DNA from: Linum tenue
Lineage: Eukaryota > Streptophyta > Magnoliopsida > Malpighiales > Linaceae
Direction: 5' to 3'
NCBI GenBank assembly: GCA_946122785.1
Contig: CAMGYJ010000002.1
Coordinates: 44,418,495 to 44,482,494, forward strand
Length of the DNA: 64,000 nucleotides
In this document: one piece after another, positions 30,171 through 41,087 of the stretch
Layout: every line of letters begins with the position of its first letter
Numbering within the stretch: the stretch's first letter is position 1
Translations under genes and position numbers: made by a program
The notes under the pieces: model-generated
Databases searched by the model: none
Told to the model about the DNA's origin: nothing
The model's input: only the letters and a program-made list of their open reading frames with translations

Positions 30171-32885
30171 CTAGGAGCGCATCCCCTCTATCCTTTTAAG
30201 GTGCGCGCCCAACGCCTCCTCCTTCACTTCAAATGTGCCGTTCAGCTGGTTCACCACCAAGGCCGAGTCCGAACGAACCTCAATCCTCCGCGCCCCCAGC
30301 TCACGCGCCGTGTGCAATCCTGCTATCACCGCCTCGTATTCCGCCGCATTATTTGTTTTCAGGGACGAGAACCGGAGCGCCAACTCATGCATGACGCCCA
30401 TGGGGCTGATGACCACTATCCCGGCCCCCGCACCTACTCGGCTGGCCGCCCCATCAACGTAGACTTGCCAACTCTCGTTCTCCCCTTCCTCCTTGCTCAC
30501 CACGCCCTCTGCCGCAAAATCGGCCAGCACCTGCGCCTTGATCGCCGGGCGGGGCCCATACTTGATGTCGTACTCACTTAGCTGTACCGCCCATTTCACC
30601 ATGCGCCCCGCTACATCCATAGACCCCAGTGTGTTTTTTAGCGGCAAGTTAGTGAGTACCACTACAGTATGCGCCTGGAAGTATGGGCGCAACTTTTCCG
30701 CCGCTGCGACTACAGCTAAGGCCGCCTTTTCTATTGGCGCGTAGCGCGTCTCGGGACCCGTCATCACCTTGCTCACGTAGTACACTGGGCGCTCTTCTCC
30801 ATCAGCCGCGACCCTCGATATGAGCACCGCGCTCACCGCCATTCGTGAAACCGCGATGTATAGGTACAACACTTCGGCGGCTCGAGGCGCCGTCATGACA
30901 GTGGGTGATACCAAGAGGCTCTTCAACCCCTCGAAGGCTTCGTCGCATTCCTCTGTCCATTTGAAACGCGCCGCCCTCTTCAAGACTCTAAAGAAGGGCG
31001 CGCCCTTGTCAGCCGACCGCGGGATAAATCGTCCTAGAGCCGCCAGACGCCCGTTCAGACTCTGCACCTCCCTTGGCGTCCTCGGGGGTTCGAGGCGCCT
31101 GATCACCTCGACCTGCTTCGGGTTGGCCTCTATCCCCCTCTTCGTTATCATGAAGCCCAGGAACTTGTCAGCCTCCGCCCCGAAAACGCATTTGAGGGGG
31201 TTCAAGCGGAGTGAGTGGGAACGCATGGTCTCGAAAGTTTCCCTCAAGTCTCTCAGGTGGTCCTCCTTCCTTTTGCTCTTGACTACCAGGTCGTCTACGT
31301 ACGCTTCCACGTTCCTTTCGATCTGCTTCTGAAACACGGTGTTCACCATGCGCTGGTAAGTGGCGCCTGCGTTCTTCAGCCCAAAGGACATGACCTTGTA
31401 GAGGAAGTTCCCAAAGGACGTCATGAATGCTGTCTTCTCTCGGTCTTCCTCACACATGAGGATGTGGTGGTAACCGGAAAACATGTCCAAGAAGCTCAGC
31501 GCCTCGTGGTAGGCGGTCGCATCCACCAACTGGTCGATGCGGGGCATGAGATACGTGTCCGACGGACACACTCGGTTCAGACTCGTGTAGTCGACGCACA
31601 TCCTCCAATCACCCAGAGCCTTCGGGACCAGCACCACGTTTGACAGCCAAGTGGTGTACTTAGCCTCCTCCACGAACCCGGCGTCCAGCAACTTCCCTAC
31701 TTCCCTTCGCAGCGCCTCCTCTTTCTCTTCTGACAATGACCTCCTCTTTTGTTGCACGGGCCGCACGCCCTTTTCCACGGAAAGGCGGTGCAACGCCACC
31801 TCGGGGCTCACTCCCGGCATTTCCCGGGCGCTCCACGCAAACAAATTCGCGAACTCCTTCAACAACCCGACCAGCGATTCGACTGCCTCTCCACTGGTAT
31901 GGGCAGAGATACGCACACACCTTTCTGGACGACTCTCATCCAGGGGGACTTGGATTTCGGCGTCCGCCGCTTCCGCCCGCGGCAGGTCTTCGGGTCGTAC
32001 ATCGATGTTGTACAATCGCATCCTCTTCACGAGGCGTGCCTCCTGCGACGCCTCGCCCCTTGACACTCCCACTCCTTTCGGGGTGACAAATTTTAGGACC
32101 TGGTGGCACGTTGAGGCCACCCCGTTGAAGAGAGCCAGAAGCGGGCGCCCCAGAATGGCGTTATAGTTCGAGGGGCAATCCACTATGCCAAAATCGACGG
32201 TATGCGTGACCCTGTGCTCCTCCTCCCCCAACGTCATGGGTAGGCTTACGCGCCCTACGACCCGCGCTGGCACCCCTGAAAAACCGACTAGGACCGTGTC
32301 GGCCGGACGCACAATGCTAGGCGACAACTGCATTCTTTCGAAAGTGGACTGGAACAGCACATCCATCGAGCTTCCCGTATCCACAAGCATCCTCTTTACC
32401 TCGCATCCAGCCACCACGCCCCTTATTTCCAACGCCTCCACGGACGGGACGCCGCACGCCTCCTCTGAGATTTCGTTGAACCGAATTTGCACCGGCGCCC
32501 GGGCGCTCGCGGGGGCTGACTTCAGACGCCTTCCCTCCTCCAATTTTTGCCTTAGATCGATCGTGCCTGTAATGGCCTCAATGGTCAGCCTTACTCGGGC
32601 GGGATTGGTCTCGGGTTCGACATTGAAAGGAGGAGGCGGTAACCCCTCGCCTTCTCCCGGCGCCTCTCTCAGGGCGTGTTCAACCCTTTCTTCTTGGTTG
32701 TCTTTGCGCGGTGGAGCCGCTCTTTCCTCCTGCGCCACAAAAGTGCGCTGCGCTTTCTCCTCCCCCTTTCTTACGAACTCATTCAGCATTCCCCTGTCCA
32801 CTAATCCCTGTATTTCCGACTTGAGCTGGTAGCAGTCGACCGTGTGGTGCCCCCTCTCGCGGTGGAACTCGCAGTATCTGTCCAA
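30171..32885 (-). CDS. Tat pol: protease, reverse transcriptase, RNase H and archaeal-type RNase H
   Basis: A 904-codon frame. It starts in the gag knuckle (YCEFHRERGHHTVDCYQLKS). Then come protease (VKRMLVDTGSSMDVLFQSTF, about residue 160-180; NAILGRPLL) and RT (DWRMCVDYTSLNRVCPSDTY, SFLDMFSGYHHILM, FGLKNAGATYQRMVN, EAYVDDLVVKSKRKEDHL). RNase H follows (YYVSKVMTGPETRYAPIEKA, VVLTNLPLKNTLGSMD), and near the end a second RNase H (WQVYVDGAASRVGAGAGIVV, NNAAEYEAVIAGLHTARELG, IEVRSDSALVVNQLNGTFEV). The first ATG is only formal: gag enters this frame by a 1-nt shift at 32930. It ends at a TAG where Gln is expected, so integrase is not made. Intact over this length. Confidence 0.95.
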   Translation of the reverse strand: MDRYCEFHRERGHHTVDCYQLKSEIQGLVDRGMLNEFVRKGEEKAQRTFVAQEERAAPPRKDNQEERVEHALREAPGEGEGLPPPPFNVEPETNPARVRLTIEAITGTIDLRQKLEEGRRLKSAPASARAPVQIRFNEISEEACGVPSVEALEIRGVVAGCEVKRMLVDTGSSMDVLFQSTFERMQLSPSIVRPADTVLVGFSGVPARVVGRVSLPMTLGEEEHRVTHTVDFGIVDCPSNYNAILGRPLLALFNGVASTCHQVLKFVTPKGVGVSRGEASQEARLVKRMRLYNIDVRPEDLPRAEAADAEIQVPLDESRPERCVRISAHTSGEAVESLVGLLKEFANLFAWSAREMPGVSPEVALHRLSVEKGVRPVQQKRRSLSEEKEEALRREVGKLLDAGFVEEAKYTTWLSNVVLVPKALGDWRMCVDYTSLNRVCPSDTYLMPRIDQLVDATAYHEALSFLDMFSGYHHILMCEEDREKTAFMTSFGNFLYKVMSFGLKNAGATYQRMVNTVFQKQIERNVEAYVDDLVVKSKRKEDHLRDLRETFETMRSHSLRLNPLKCVFGAEADKFLGFMITKRGIEANPKQVEVIRRLEPPRTPREVQSLNGRLAALGRFIPRSADKGAPFFRVLKRAARFKWTEECDEAFEGLKSLLVSPTVMTAPRAAEVLYLYIAVSRMAVSAVLISRVAADGEERPVYYVSKVMTGPETRYAPIEKAALAVVAAAEKLRPYFQAHTVVVLTNLPLKNTLGSMDVAGRMVKWAVQLSEYDIKYGPRPAIKAQVLADFAAEGVVSKEEGENESWQVYVDGAASRVGAGAGIVVISPMGVMHELALRFSSLKTNNAAEYEAVIAGLHTARELGARRIEVRSDSALVVNQLNGTFEVKEEALGAHLKRIEGMRS

Positions 32886-32929
32886 GTTTTGCTCGTTTGG
32901 GCGCCCCCGTTTGGGTACCCTTTATCCCT

Positions 32930-34066
32930 TGCATATTGCAGAACATTCTTCAAAGAGTCGTTGAGCTCAGTGAAGTTTGACGCGCTCCGGGGTGGGAAGC
33001 GCGGCGGTTCGGGCCGTCGGGCGCCCTGGGTATAGGTCTGGGTCATCTGCGGGGCGTGAAGCTGCCGGTGATTTCGTGGCGCTTCCTCCTCTCCGGGGCG
33101 CGTCTCCCTTCGCTCCAATCTTCTTGCGGCCAACGTCTCCTCGAGCATAATGACTTTCTGCACCCGTCGGTCCAAGTCTTCTGTCGACACGACATCACGC
33201 TTCGATAGGGCTCGACATAATTCCTCACTGTTGGTGCATTCGTCCAAGCAACACCCTAGGACTGGCGGCTTGACGTCCTTGACCGCCATTGCAACCGACA
33301 TCCATCGTTCGTAGAAGTCCCGCAGCGCCTCACCCTTGCGCTGCCTGATCTTGAATAGTGCACTAATCGTTAAGCTCCTGCGCTTCCGGCTGGCGAACTT
33401 CGAGAGGAACATGGCTGCGAATTGCTCAAAGCTATCGATCCTCCCTTCTTCGATCTGGTGGTACCAGTCCAGCACCACGCCCACAAAGGTCGACGGGAAG
33501 GCGCGACACAACGTGGCGTCTGAGCTGTTGTATAGCTGCATTTTGGTGAAGTAGTTGTTCAAGTGATCCTCCGGGTCGGACGTTCCGTCGTAACTGGGAA
33601 GCGCCGGGATGACTGAGTTGGCTTGTTCCGCCAAGATGCCCCGCGCTAGCGGCTGCCTCACTCCCCACGGACGCCCCAATCGCTTGGGCGCCCACCCGAC
33701 TGGCTCCCCGAGATCTGGCGCTCCGTGACGCGTCCAGTGTCCTGCTTCCTCCGTACGCCTCATCGCGCTGGACATCCCTTCCTCCTCTTCGTCTCTTTCT
33801 CTCTTCTTCCCGCTGAGGGGAGCCGCGGCGTCCCCGCCTTTCTTGAGCGCTTCCACCTCCCTTCTCAATGCCTCCAGCGTCTGGGCTTGTTCCTCTATGA
33901 TGCTGATCAAATGCTCCTTGGTCAGTGTGACGCCCTCAGATTGGGTTGTCTCCTGCGCCTCTCCTTCCGCTCCTTGCGTCTCATCAGACACACGAGGCGC
34001 TCCCTCCGAGGCCGCCTCGTTGGGGGCGCGACTCCCTTCTCCCCCTGCTTCGGCCGCCTCTTCCAT
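32930..34066 (-). pseudogene. Tat element gag
   Basis: ATG at 34066 opens MEEAAEAGGEGSRAPNEAAS, an acidic N-terminus with a short coiled coil (ISIIEEQAQTLEALRREVEA). The retrotransposon gag core follows: YDGTSDPEDHLNNYFTKMQL, LCRAFPSTFVGVVLDWYHQI, FEQFAAMFLSKFASRKRRSL, ALFKIRQRKGEALRDFYERW, and NVLQYARDKGYP. At 32930 a run of CCC (probably once CCCC) shifts the frame, so the PKRGRPNEQNLDRYC continuation is read only in the pol frame. This could be decay or a frameshift site; loss of one base is simplest. Residues upstream of 34066 are leader. Confidence 0.9.
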
Positions 34067-34125
34067 GAGCCTCCCTCCTCTTTTTTTTCTTTCTCCGGTT
34101 ATACCCCCCTTCCTGGCGCGCCAAT

Positions 34126-34652
34126 TGTTTGTGCCACGTAACCGCCCTGCCCGTGCGCCTCGCCTCCTGCACACAAAAGCGCCCACCGAACCCTCTACGA
34201 GGGGTCGTTAGCACTCCAACGCCCAAGTCAGAATCACTTTCTAGAGAGAGAAGTTGGATATCAGTTTTAGAGAGAAGTTGGAACCTGAGTAAAGGAGCTC
34301 CACCCACTTCACTATTTATACTCGGGGTAGGGTCGACCAGTGCCCCCCAAATCCGCCCTACGTCATCACCTCATTAAATGCACTGTACCCTTCTTTCTCT
34401 GGGCGCCTCGACATTCTAACACAAATCTGCCCATACAAAGCGCATGGCCCCACTCCCTGTCTCTTCCGTACGCTTCTGACCGTTGCCCCCTTTTGTCGTC
34501 ATGCGCCCCTCCCAAGACCTAGTTCTCCCTGCTTGGGCCCTGACCTCTAGGCCTTTCTTGGGCCGGGCCTCCCCCCTTTGCCAGGCCCACACTCCCAGCC
34601 CAGGGCAACACCCTGACCCCTCACTTGGGCCCTGTTTCCTATGCCCCCAACA
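34126..34652 (-). repeat. 5' LTR of the Tat element (527 bp)
   Basis: It starts TGTTTGTGCCACG and ends CCCCCAACA before the TSD CTAGG. TGGCGCGCCAGG on the minus strand, directly inside, is the likely primer binding site (34111-34124); I cannot assign the tRNA. Confidence 0.95.
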
Positions 34653-34657
34653 CTAGG

Positions 34658-35568
34658 TTTTACTCTGCCCTTAGCGGAATAAGTTTTGATTTATCTTTTA
34701 TATTGGTTAACTTATAATTATATTTAAAATATTTATCCGATTCGTTGGTCGGATCAATTTTATTTTGTTGATAAATTTTTTCATGTTTTTAAATAATTTG
34801 AGTTCGTCTAAAATAGTTATTTCAGTATTTCAATGTAATCATTATGGTATTTTTTGATTATGACGTTAGCGATAATTAGTTAATATGTATTTTTTATCAA
34901 GTCATCCTAGTTTACTGTTGTGTAATTTTTTTCATATCTTAGAAGAAATTTGTGGACTTTTTATTATCGGATGTGAATTTTGAGTTGGAAGGAAATATAT
35001 GTCATCTAGAATTGTAGGAATTGAAGGTATATAAAAATTCAAGAGAATAACAAAAAGACTATACCTAGAAATCTCAAATATGGAATGAACACGAAAACAT
35101 AATGCTTACTGTATAAATTATTATAACTTAGTGTATAAGATTGTTTGAATAATAAGCGGGGTTTTTAAGTGTTAGATACTAATGCACATACAGAAGTTAA
35201 GAAAATTCAAATATTATAAAACCTTCAATTATATTCTACCAATACGATTTTTGACTTTTCATATGAAGTTCATAGCATAAATTGTCACTATATTATCCAC
35301 TTTTCTCAAATCTATCTCTCTATTATTTTTCACATTAAAAATGTCGTCGTAATATATAATATATATGTATTATCAAATTAAATTTAGCCCTTTTTATGAC
35401 TTATCTTCTCCATCTGTAACTCACAATAATTAATAGTCACAATCTCATCCATCATCTGTCCGCTTTCTCTTCTTTCAACCCAACAATAATTAAACGAAAA
35501 ACTTGTCTGTCACGAAAAAACCTTAAAAACCGACTTTTGAATTTCATAGTAGGTTAGATTGTATCGAG
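34658..35568. other. AT-rich intergenic region; nothing recognised
   Basis: No coding frame longer than about 60 codons, no terminal repeats and no recognisable RNA. Confidence 0.6.
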
Positions 35569-35898
35569 GGCTCAAGATAGGGTGCATAACCCATGGTTAT
35601 GCACCCATCAATAACCAAATCTGGACCCTTCATTTAGAAAATCCAGATCTAAGGATTGAGAATTAAAGGTAATTTTTATTTTCTCTAGCTTTCTTAATCG
35701 ACTCATATCTTTTTCGTTTTAACTAGGATTTTAACATTTTTTGCACAGATGGAAAGAGTGAGAAATCGTCTGTCAAAGATTAAAGAGGGGAAAATTAAAG
35801 GCTTTCTAGGAGAGAGAGGATGCTGATGATGTCATACTAATGTGGACGGGTTACTCATGGTTACTCACCATAAGGTTACTGACCTGATCCGTTCCCTC
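35569..35898. mobile_element. Candidate MITE (330 bp) with an internal perfect hairpin
   Basis: Flanked by the 7-bp direct repeat TATCGAG (35562-35568 and 35899-35905). Both ends carry a TAACC/GGTTA-type motif, but the terminal inverted repeats are weak. Near its left end lies the perfect hairpin GGGTGCATAACC-CAT-GGTTATGCACCC (35580-35606). Confidence 0.4.
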
Positions 35899-36003
35899 TA
35901 TCGAGTTACACATGTGATCAAAACCAGTTACTCTAATTTATTACAAATCGTGAAATTGGAGAAGAGACAAAGGAGAAGATTTGAGCAAATTATGGGGTGA
36001 GAA

Positions 36004-37851
36004 AGAATCGCACGTCAATATCTTAAATAGTCCACCTCTCGAATTCCAAAAGCACACGTCAATGTCTTGACAAAGAAATGGTTCTACGAGCTCGCAGAAG
36101 AGGGAAGTCGACGGAAAACACACCAAAAGCCGGAAATCATTAAATGATAAGGAAAAGGAAGAATCGCACGCCGCCGGAATTTGGATTCCAGAGACGGAAT
36201 TGTTCATCGCAATCAGCCCCGTCGTGTAGATGGTCGTCATCCTCCACGGGAGCCTCGTCAAGATACCCTGTGCGCGTATCCACCATGATCGAATCCAACT
36301 CGAACTCATAAACCACCGCCCGAACCCCTTCAGTGCTAGCACCGACAATGTTTGTGGCAGTAGTGGTGGAAGTCGGGCCGGTTCTTCTCCTCGTCGCCGC
36401 CCCTCCACCATTCCAGCCCCACAACCCAAACTTTGCTAAGGAAGTTGGAACGTCGGGGCCTTCCTACCTTCTTTGAGAACAACCGCCGTTTCTCCTAAAC
36501 CGGCGTCGCACTTCGGCTGGGAAGAAGAAGACCAAACGCCGCCAGTCCACCTTAGTCCTATCATCTCGTAATGCTTGGTTGATTTAATCCTATTTGGGAA
36601 ATTTTGGTCTCGGTTTGTGTTTTTCCTTTGGCTGCTGTTCTATTCCGTGTGTGCCTTTGTTCTGCAGGTATTAAGTATGAAACCCAGGAAGAAGCCTTCC
36701 CCAGCACCCCTGTGTTACTTAAGTTATCGTCATCGTCAAGGATTTTGACGAAAAGAAAGACGGCGGCGCATTTGAGGCGACGGCGATTTGGGAACAAAGT
36801 CGTCGGGGTTCTAGGGTTACATCGGCGCATGGAAGAGAAGACAGACGGCGGTTACCTGGAGTAACTGAACGGTTGGTTCTTGTGATTCGCTTCTTGCCGA
36901 TAGTTCAGATAAGTATTCCATCATTTATTTATTATTATTATTATTATTAGTATTTATTCTTTCCCTTAATAATTATCCTTCATTTTTTATTTGTTTTTAA
37001 TTATTCTTTCGTCTTTTTTTCTTTTTTCGTATCTCTTGCCTTCTTTTTATAATTATATGCTTGCAATTTGTTAGGTCCTCGAAATTTAGGTTGTAGCCTT
37101 TTATTAAAAATAAAAAGGTTAGGTGTGTATCGGGTGGTACCAGTTATCTTGGGTTTCCCAATGACCTAGTGCTCTATTTCAAGGGCGAATTGTTGCCTTG
37201 TGTCTATGTTGACTTGTTGGCTCTTTGGCCTGGTTGTCCTACTAGGGACCTTTGTTTGCTCATTTTGCAGGTGAAGATTCAATTGCACAATAGTCGATCG
37301 ATGGCGGCTGTCTTGTCCACTAGAAGGACTTTTGATGAGATTTGATGGAGCACTTGGAAATGACGCCCATGATGTTGAAGGAACCCCTTGAACACTATTA
37401 ATGTTTAGTTTGATGGTGCGGTCAAGCATAGTCACGAAGGTAGTATTGGCTTTGTGGGTTTCCAATCGTCAGGTAATATTCTCTTTGCTTTCGGAAAGTG
37501 TTGTGAAGGATTACAAGATCCATTTGTTATACTGGAGGCCATACAGTGGTGCCTGACACATTCCTTTGTCTCTGTCAAATTTCATGGGGACTCACAACAA
37601 TTGATACGGTGGGATGGTGGGAGGCGACTAGGTGCATGATCGGGGTGGAGCTCTTCTGGAGGATACTCGGAGCTTAGCTTCTCACTTCAGTTGTATTTCT
37701 TACTGCTTTGTTTCTCGTCGACTTAATAGGGCTGCCCATCATGTGGCACTAAAGGCCCTCTAATCGGGAGTTCTACTATTGGTCGACTCCCGCGTTTTTC
37801 TTTCTTCCTCCTTGTGACTATCTTTTCAACACTGACTTTGCAGAAAAAAAA
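36004..37851 (+). mobile_element. LINE-type insertion with chimeric content (1.85 kb)
   Basis: The exact 13-bp direct repeat TATGGGGTGAGAA occurs at 35991-36003 and 37852-37864, and an A8 run (37844-37851) ends the insert. These are marks of target-primed reverse transcription. Only the last part (37401-37763) is recognisable as LINE sequence. The first 1.3 kb holds GC-rich open frames (minus 36140-36424 and 36561-36830; plus 36604-36864) that I do not recognise. They may be transduced or template-switched host sequence. Confidence 0.65.
37401..37763 (+). pseudogene. LINE RNase H domain remnant
   Basis: Frames read FDGAVKHSHEGSIGFVGF, LQDPFVILEAIQWCLTHS and SVKFHGDSQQLI and, after a stop, ISYCFVSRRLNRAAHHVALK. 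This is the order of the RNase H (RVT_3) domain that ends plant L1 ORF2. Asp residues in FDGA and HGDS are catalytic positions. It is short and broken. Confidence 0.75.
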
Positions 37852-38010
37852 TATGGGGTGAGAAGGAGAGAAATCATAGCATGAGGAAGAGGAGCACAAA
37901 GTCTTATGAATTATGATGAAGCTGACTGTATGCTACTGAACCCCTTAAACACTACTCGCCGAATATAAAAATCACCATAGATTCATAGTGCATTGAAGAC
38001 GGGATGCACA

Positions 38011-38602
38011 CAGTGGCGGATACATGGGCCTCTAGACACCCCTAAAATTTAGGAAAACGATTATCCACCCCCGTTAGTACTTTTGTATGGATAAAAAAAA
38101 TTTATAATTGGTAATCCAGGACACCCTTAAATTTTGAAAAAAAAAAACAATTATCATGTTCTCGGTAGTAGTTTGCGTATGATTAAAAATATATAAGTAG
38201 TAATCTCTGTGTTATTCAAACATAGGACACTACTATTATTAAACATATTCTCTAGGTTGCAACTCATTTGTTGTTCTATTTTAAACACTATGTAATAGTA
38301 AAAACACTATTCTTTATTCCCAATTGTTTTCAAAACCTAACAATTAAATTCATTCGAGCTATCCTTAATTTGAATTGATTTTATAGGTATATTGCAAGAG
38401 CTGAAAGAGTCTTTCAAGTTTGAGTTACATCAGGAACAAGGTTAAAAATCGAATATGCGATCAGTTCGTGAATTATTGTCTAATATGGTATATTTGCACT
38501 AGTCGAATATTTTTTTATTTATGAATTATTTAATTTAATTTCTAAATAAATTTAATTTTTGGAAGAGGACATTCCTATAAAAAATTCCTGGATCCGCCAC
38601 TG
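38011..38602. mobile_element. hAT-type MITE, family 2 (592 bp)
   Basis: The inverted ends are CAGTGGCGGATACATGG and GGATCCGCCACTG. The 8-bp flanks GATGCACA (38003-38010) and GGTGCACA (38603-38610) differ at one base. The same TIR family as the element at 55916-57217. No coding sequence. Confidence 0.88.
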
Positions 38603-38759
38603 GGTGCACATGGTACTCTGTATGCTACTGAACCCCCTGCTCGGCCAATGTATTTGTGGGAAAAATAGGGATGAAGCACAAAGTCTTATGATATAGCCGA
38701 CCGTATGCTATTGGACCCCCTTAAGTACTAGACGTGGGACGACTTGAAATTATTGGGAA

Positions 38760-38951
38760 CAGCGGCGGATCCATGATAGGGTATAGTACTGGGTCACATT
38801 TGAGAAGAGACGGAGAGGACTGGGCCGTAACCAACGAGTATTGAAACGAACACCTAAACTCAAAAATTTACAAGTGCTATACTAACTCTGTAATCTGTAT
38901 ATAGGGGGTTGAGCCGTGGCCCAGAGGCGGGCCCTACTAGATCCGCCGTTA
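38760..38951. mobile_element. Short hAT-type MITE, family 1 (copy 2), 192 bp
   Basis: Similar along its length to 5486-5685. The left end is CAGCGGCGGATCCATG; the right end GATCCGCCGTTA has decayed by transitions. The exact 8-bp duplication ATTGGGAA lies at 38752-38759 and 38952-38959. Confidence 0.93.
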
Positions 38952-38959
38952 ATTGGGAA

Positions 38960-39724
38960 AAAGTCTTGGATTAACAGTTGTTATCAAGTGTTAGTTTGAA
39001 TCGAACGACTTAGGATTATTGGGGGAAAATCTTAAATCGACAGTTGCAGTGAAGTGTTAGGTTGAATCGAATGGGAGTTTGTTTATACTGCAGGAACTAT
39101 ATCGTGCACCCTTGCACATCCTACTGTACCCCTTAAACACAACTTACGCTAATTATATAATAATAATAATAATTATTATTATTATATTCTAATTGTCCAA
39201 TATATATACTAGCCGCCAGTCCAACTGCGTGTGTATGACAGTATTAGTTGTTGTGTTTCGGTTGAGAAATGGCCAGTCATTTCCAGCACAGAAGGGCGTT
39301 ATCTTTGCCGCACCAACTTGGGAACTTGAGCGCCTTAATGTAGACTAGACTCGATTATATATATATATATATATAGTTTATTCCATCCAACGTTGCTGGG
39401 TTAGTTTTCTGGAGCTAGCAATAACCAAATTAAACTGTCAAGTGGTGGAGGCTGCATCTTGGGCTGGATCTCCAATCTTAATGCAACTCGGTTACAGTTC
39501 TCCTTCTCCAAGACAATCTCTTCCCAGGCCAATCTGTCATGTTTTCCTGTGCAAGGTCAATTATATAATACAAGCTATATTGCTTGTTTGTTACCGATTT
39601 TATTTCACGGATATATTATAGGAATTTACTCACATAATAATATGCTACTCTAAGCGGATGAGAACTGAGAAGTGAACTATGATTTACTCACCAAAGGATG
39701 ATTGCCACAAAGCTCTTACGTTTT
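38960..39724. other. Intergenic, AT-rich, with microsatellites
   Basis: Holds an imperfect duplication of about 65 bp (around 38955-39078), an (ATA)n/(ATT)n palindromic run near 39160-39190 and a (TA)n run near 39357-39375. No gene recognised. Confidence 0.6.
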
Positions 39725-40150
39725 TAGGGATGTCAAACGGGCGGGACAGGATGGCTATCTCAATATCCATACGTCATGCACCAAGCGCGGATCAGGTCAG
39801 TTAATACACGTGCGGGTACGAGCTTAGGTGCCTCTATTCTTACATATATATTATCTTAAGAAAATAACTGCAAAACAATAACGGTTCATGAATGAACGAT
39901 AGTGATAATTGAATTAGCAATTGAGCCTAAAAATTGAAAGATCAAGCTAAGTATTGCACCTATATATTTAAGGAAAGTGTAAGAGAAGATAAATAGACAT
40001 TGGAGAAAATTGAGATAAGACGGGAGAGGTCAAAAGTAACAACACATGCTCGCCTCATACTACTGCAGCAGGTCGAATAATACCCGCCTCAATGCTTAAT
40101 GCTTATCAGGCAGGATAATACTCGACATAGCATATTCAAAATGCCATCCT
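39725..40150. mobile_element. Degenerate hAT-type MITE
   Basis: It starts TAGGGATGTCAAACGGGCGG and ends near AAAATGCCATCC, echoing the layout of the MITE at 22101-22524 (GGGCGGG near the left, GGTCGAATAATACC near the right). No clear TSD remains. Confidence 0.45.
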
Positions 40151-40221
40151 GCTGATATGTACCAAGGAAGTCCTTTCTAAAGGACTCGATTTATTGGAAC
40201 ATAAAGAAGTTTGGGTAACTG

Positions 40222-40560
40222 CTACATTTGGTCACCGAGATTACTAAATCATGTCATGTTTGATCACTAGAAAAATTTAATATCAATTTTGGTCACTCGA
40301 ATTACTAAAACAGGACACATTTAGTCACTCTCCCGATAGTTTTCGTCCAACTCCATTAATGGAGTTGGACGAAAACTATCGGGAGAGTGACTAAATGTGA
40401 CATGTTTCAGTAATTCTAGTGACTGTAGTTGGACGTAGGCTAACGGGAGAGTGACTAAATGTGACATGTTTCAGTATTTCGAGTGACCAAAATTGATATT
40501 AAATTTTTATAGTGACTAAACATGACACGATTTAGTAATTTTAGTAACCAAATGTGACAC
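40222..40560. mobile_element. Foldback MITE with an 84-bp perfect palindrome
   Basis: The left and right halves are inverted copies (CTACATTTGGTCACCGAG against AACCAAATGTGACAC). At its core 40316-40399 is a perfect palindrome with 42-bp arms centred on ATTAAT. A second partial arm follows on the right (GACGTAGGCTAACGGGAGAG). The element could form a long hairpin in DNA or RNA. Confidence 0.8.
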
Positions 40561-41087
40561 TATGAAAATCAACTATCACACATCTAATAATAACCGCTAA
40601 TTGTCGCTTCACATTAGTTTTGACACTTGACACTACACCATAGACTTCCCAGAATATATAATATATGTATGTATAAGCTTAGCATTTATCAATTAATCAA
40701 GAAAATAACTTGTCATCATTTTAAACGTGATACCTACGTCGACACGATCCCAGAAAAAATTAGGTGGTCAAATGGAGAGTGCCAGCGCCAACTTATTAAG
40801 GGGTTCGTTCGTCTTCTCCATTTGCTTAATCATAACGAGTTGGCTAACCGCGTCATCAACTTGATCAAAACCGCGGCTTAATTAGTTATCGTCATTTTTG
40901 GCTGGGATACAGCGGGTGCATGCGCTCTTCTGTTCTGTGGTCCAATCCGTGTCTCCAACGGATTACAGTTACGGTAGGTGGATATTCTAAGACCATGTGC
41001 TTTGGCTCAGCTTATGCATATACTTGGGACAATCAGATGCTTGGAGTTGACATAACTTGGTCCTCGTTCTCTCCTTATTTATAAAGA

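Larger units (their letters stand above)
24244..34652 (-). mobile_element. Complete Ty3 retrotransposon of the Tat type (10.4 kb) with an antisense gene
   Basis: LTRs of 528 and 527 bp are flanked by the exact 5-bp duplication CTAGG (24239-24243 and 34653-34657). The minus-strand order is gag, protease, RT, RNase H, a second (archaeal-type) RNase H, integrase. The second RNase H and absence of a chromodomain point to the Tat group. Between integrase and the 3' LTR lie about 4.4 kb holding a spliced gene on the opposite strand (25402-28166). The LTRs show only about seven differences by eye, so insertion is recent, yet three TAG stops and several frameshifts already break the genes. It is GC-rich compared with its AT-rich surroundings. 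Confidence 0.95.

Noticed and set aside
30820..32832. Long plus-strand open frames opposite the Tat pol and gag genes
   Set aside because: They mirror a GC-rich coding sequence on the other strand, have no recognisable domain and no splice logic, unlike the antisense gene at 25402-28166, which lies where no minus-strand gene exists.
36140..36864. Candidate host gene on either strand
   Set aside because: The open frames are short and unrecognised and lie within an insertion bracketed by a 13-bp TSD; kept only as content of that insertion.
40627..40881. Plus-strand frame of 84 codons
   Set aside because: No recognised domain, no supporting promoter, and low coding character; not reported as a gene.
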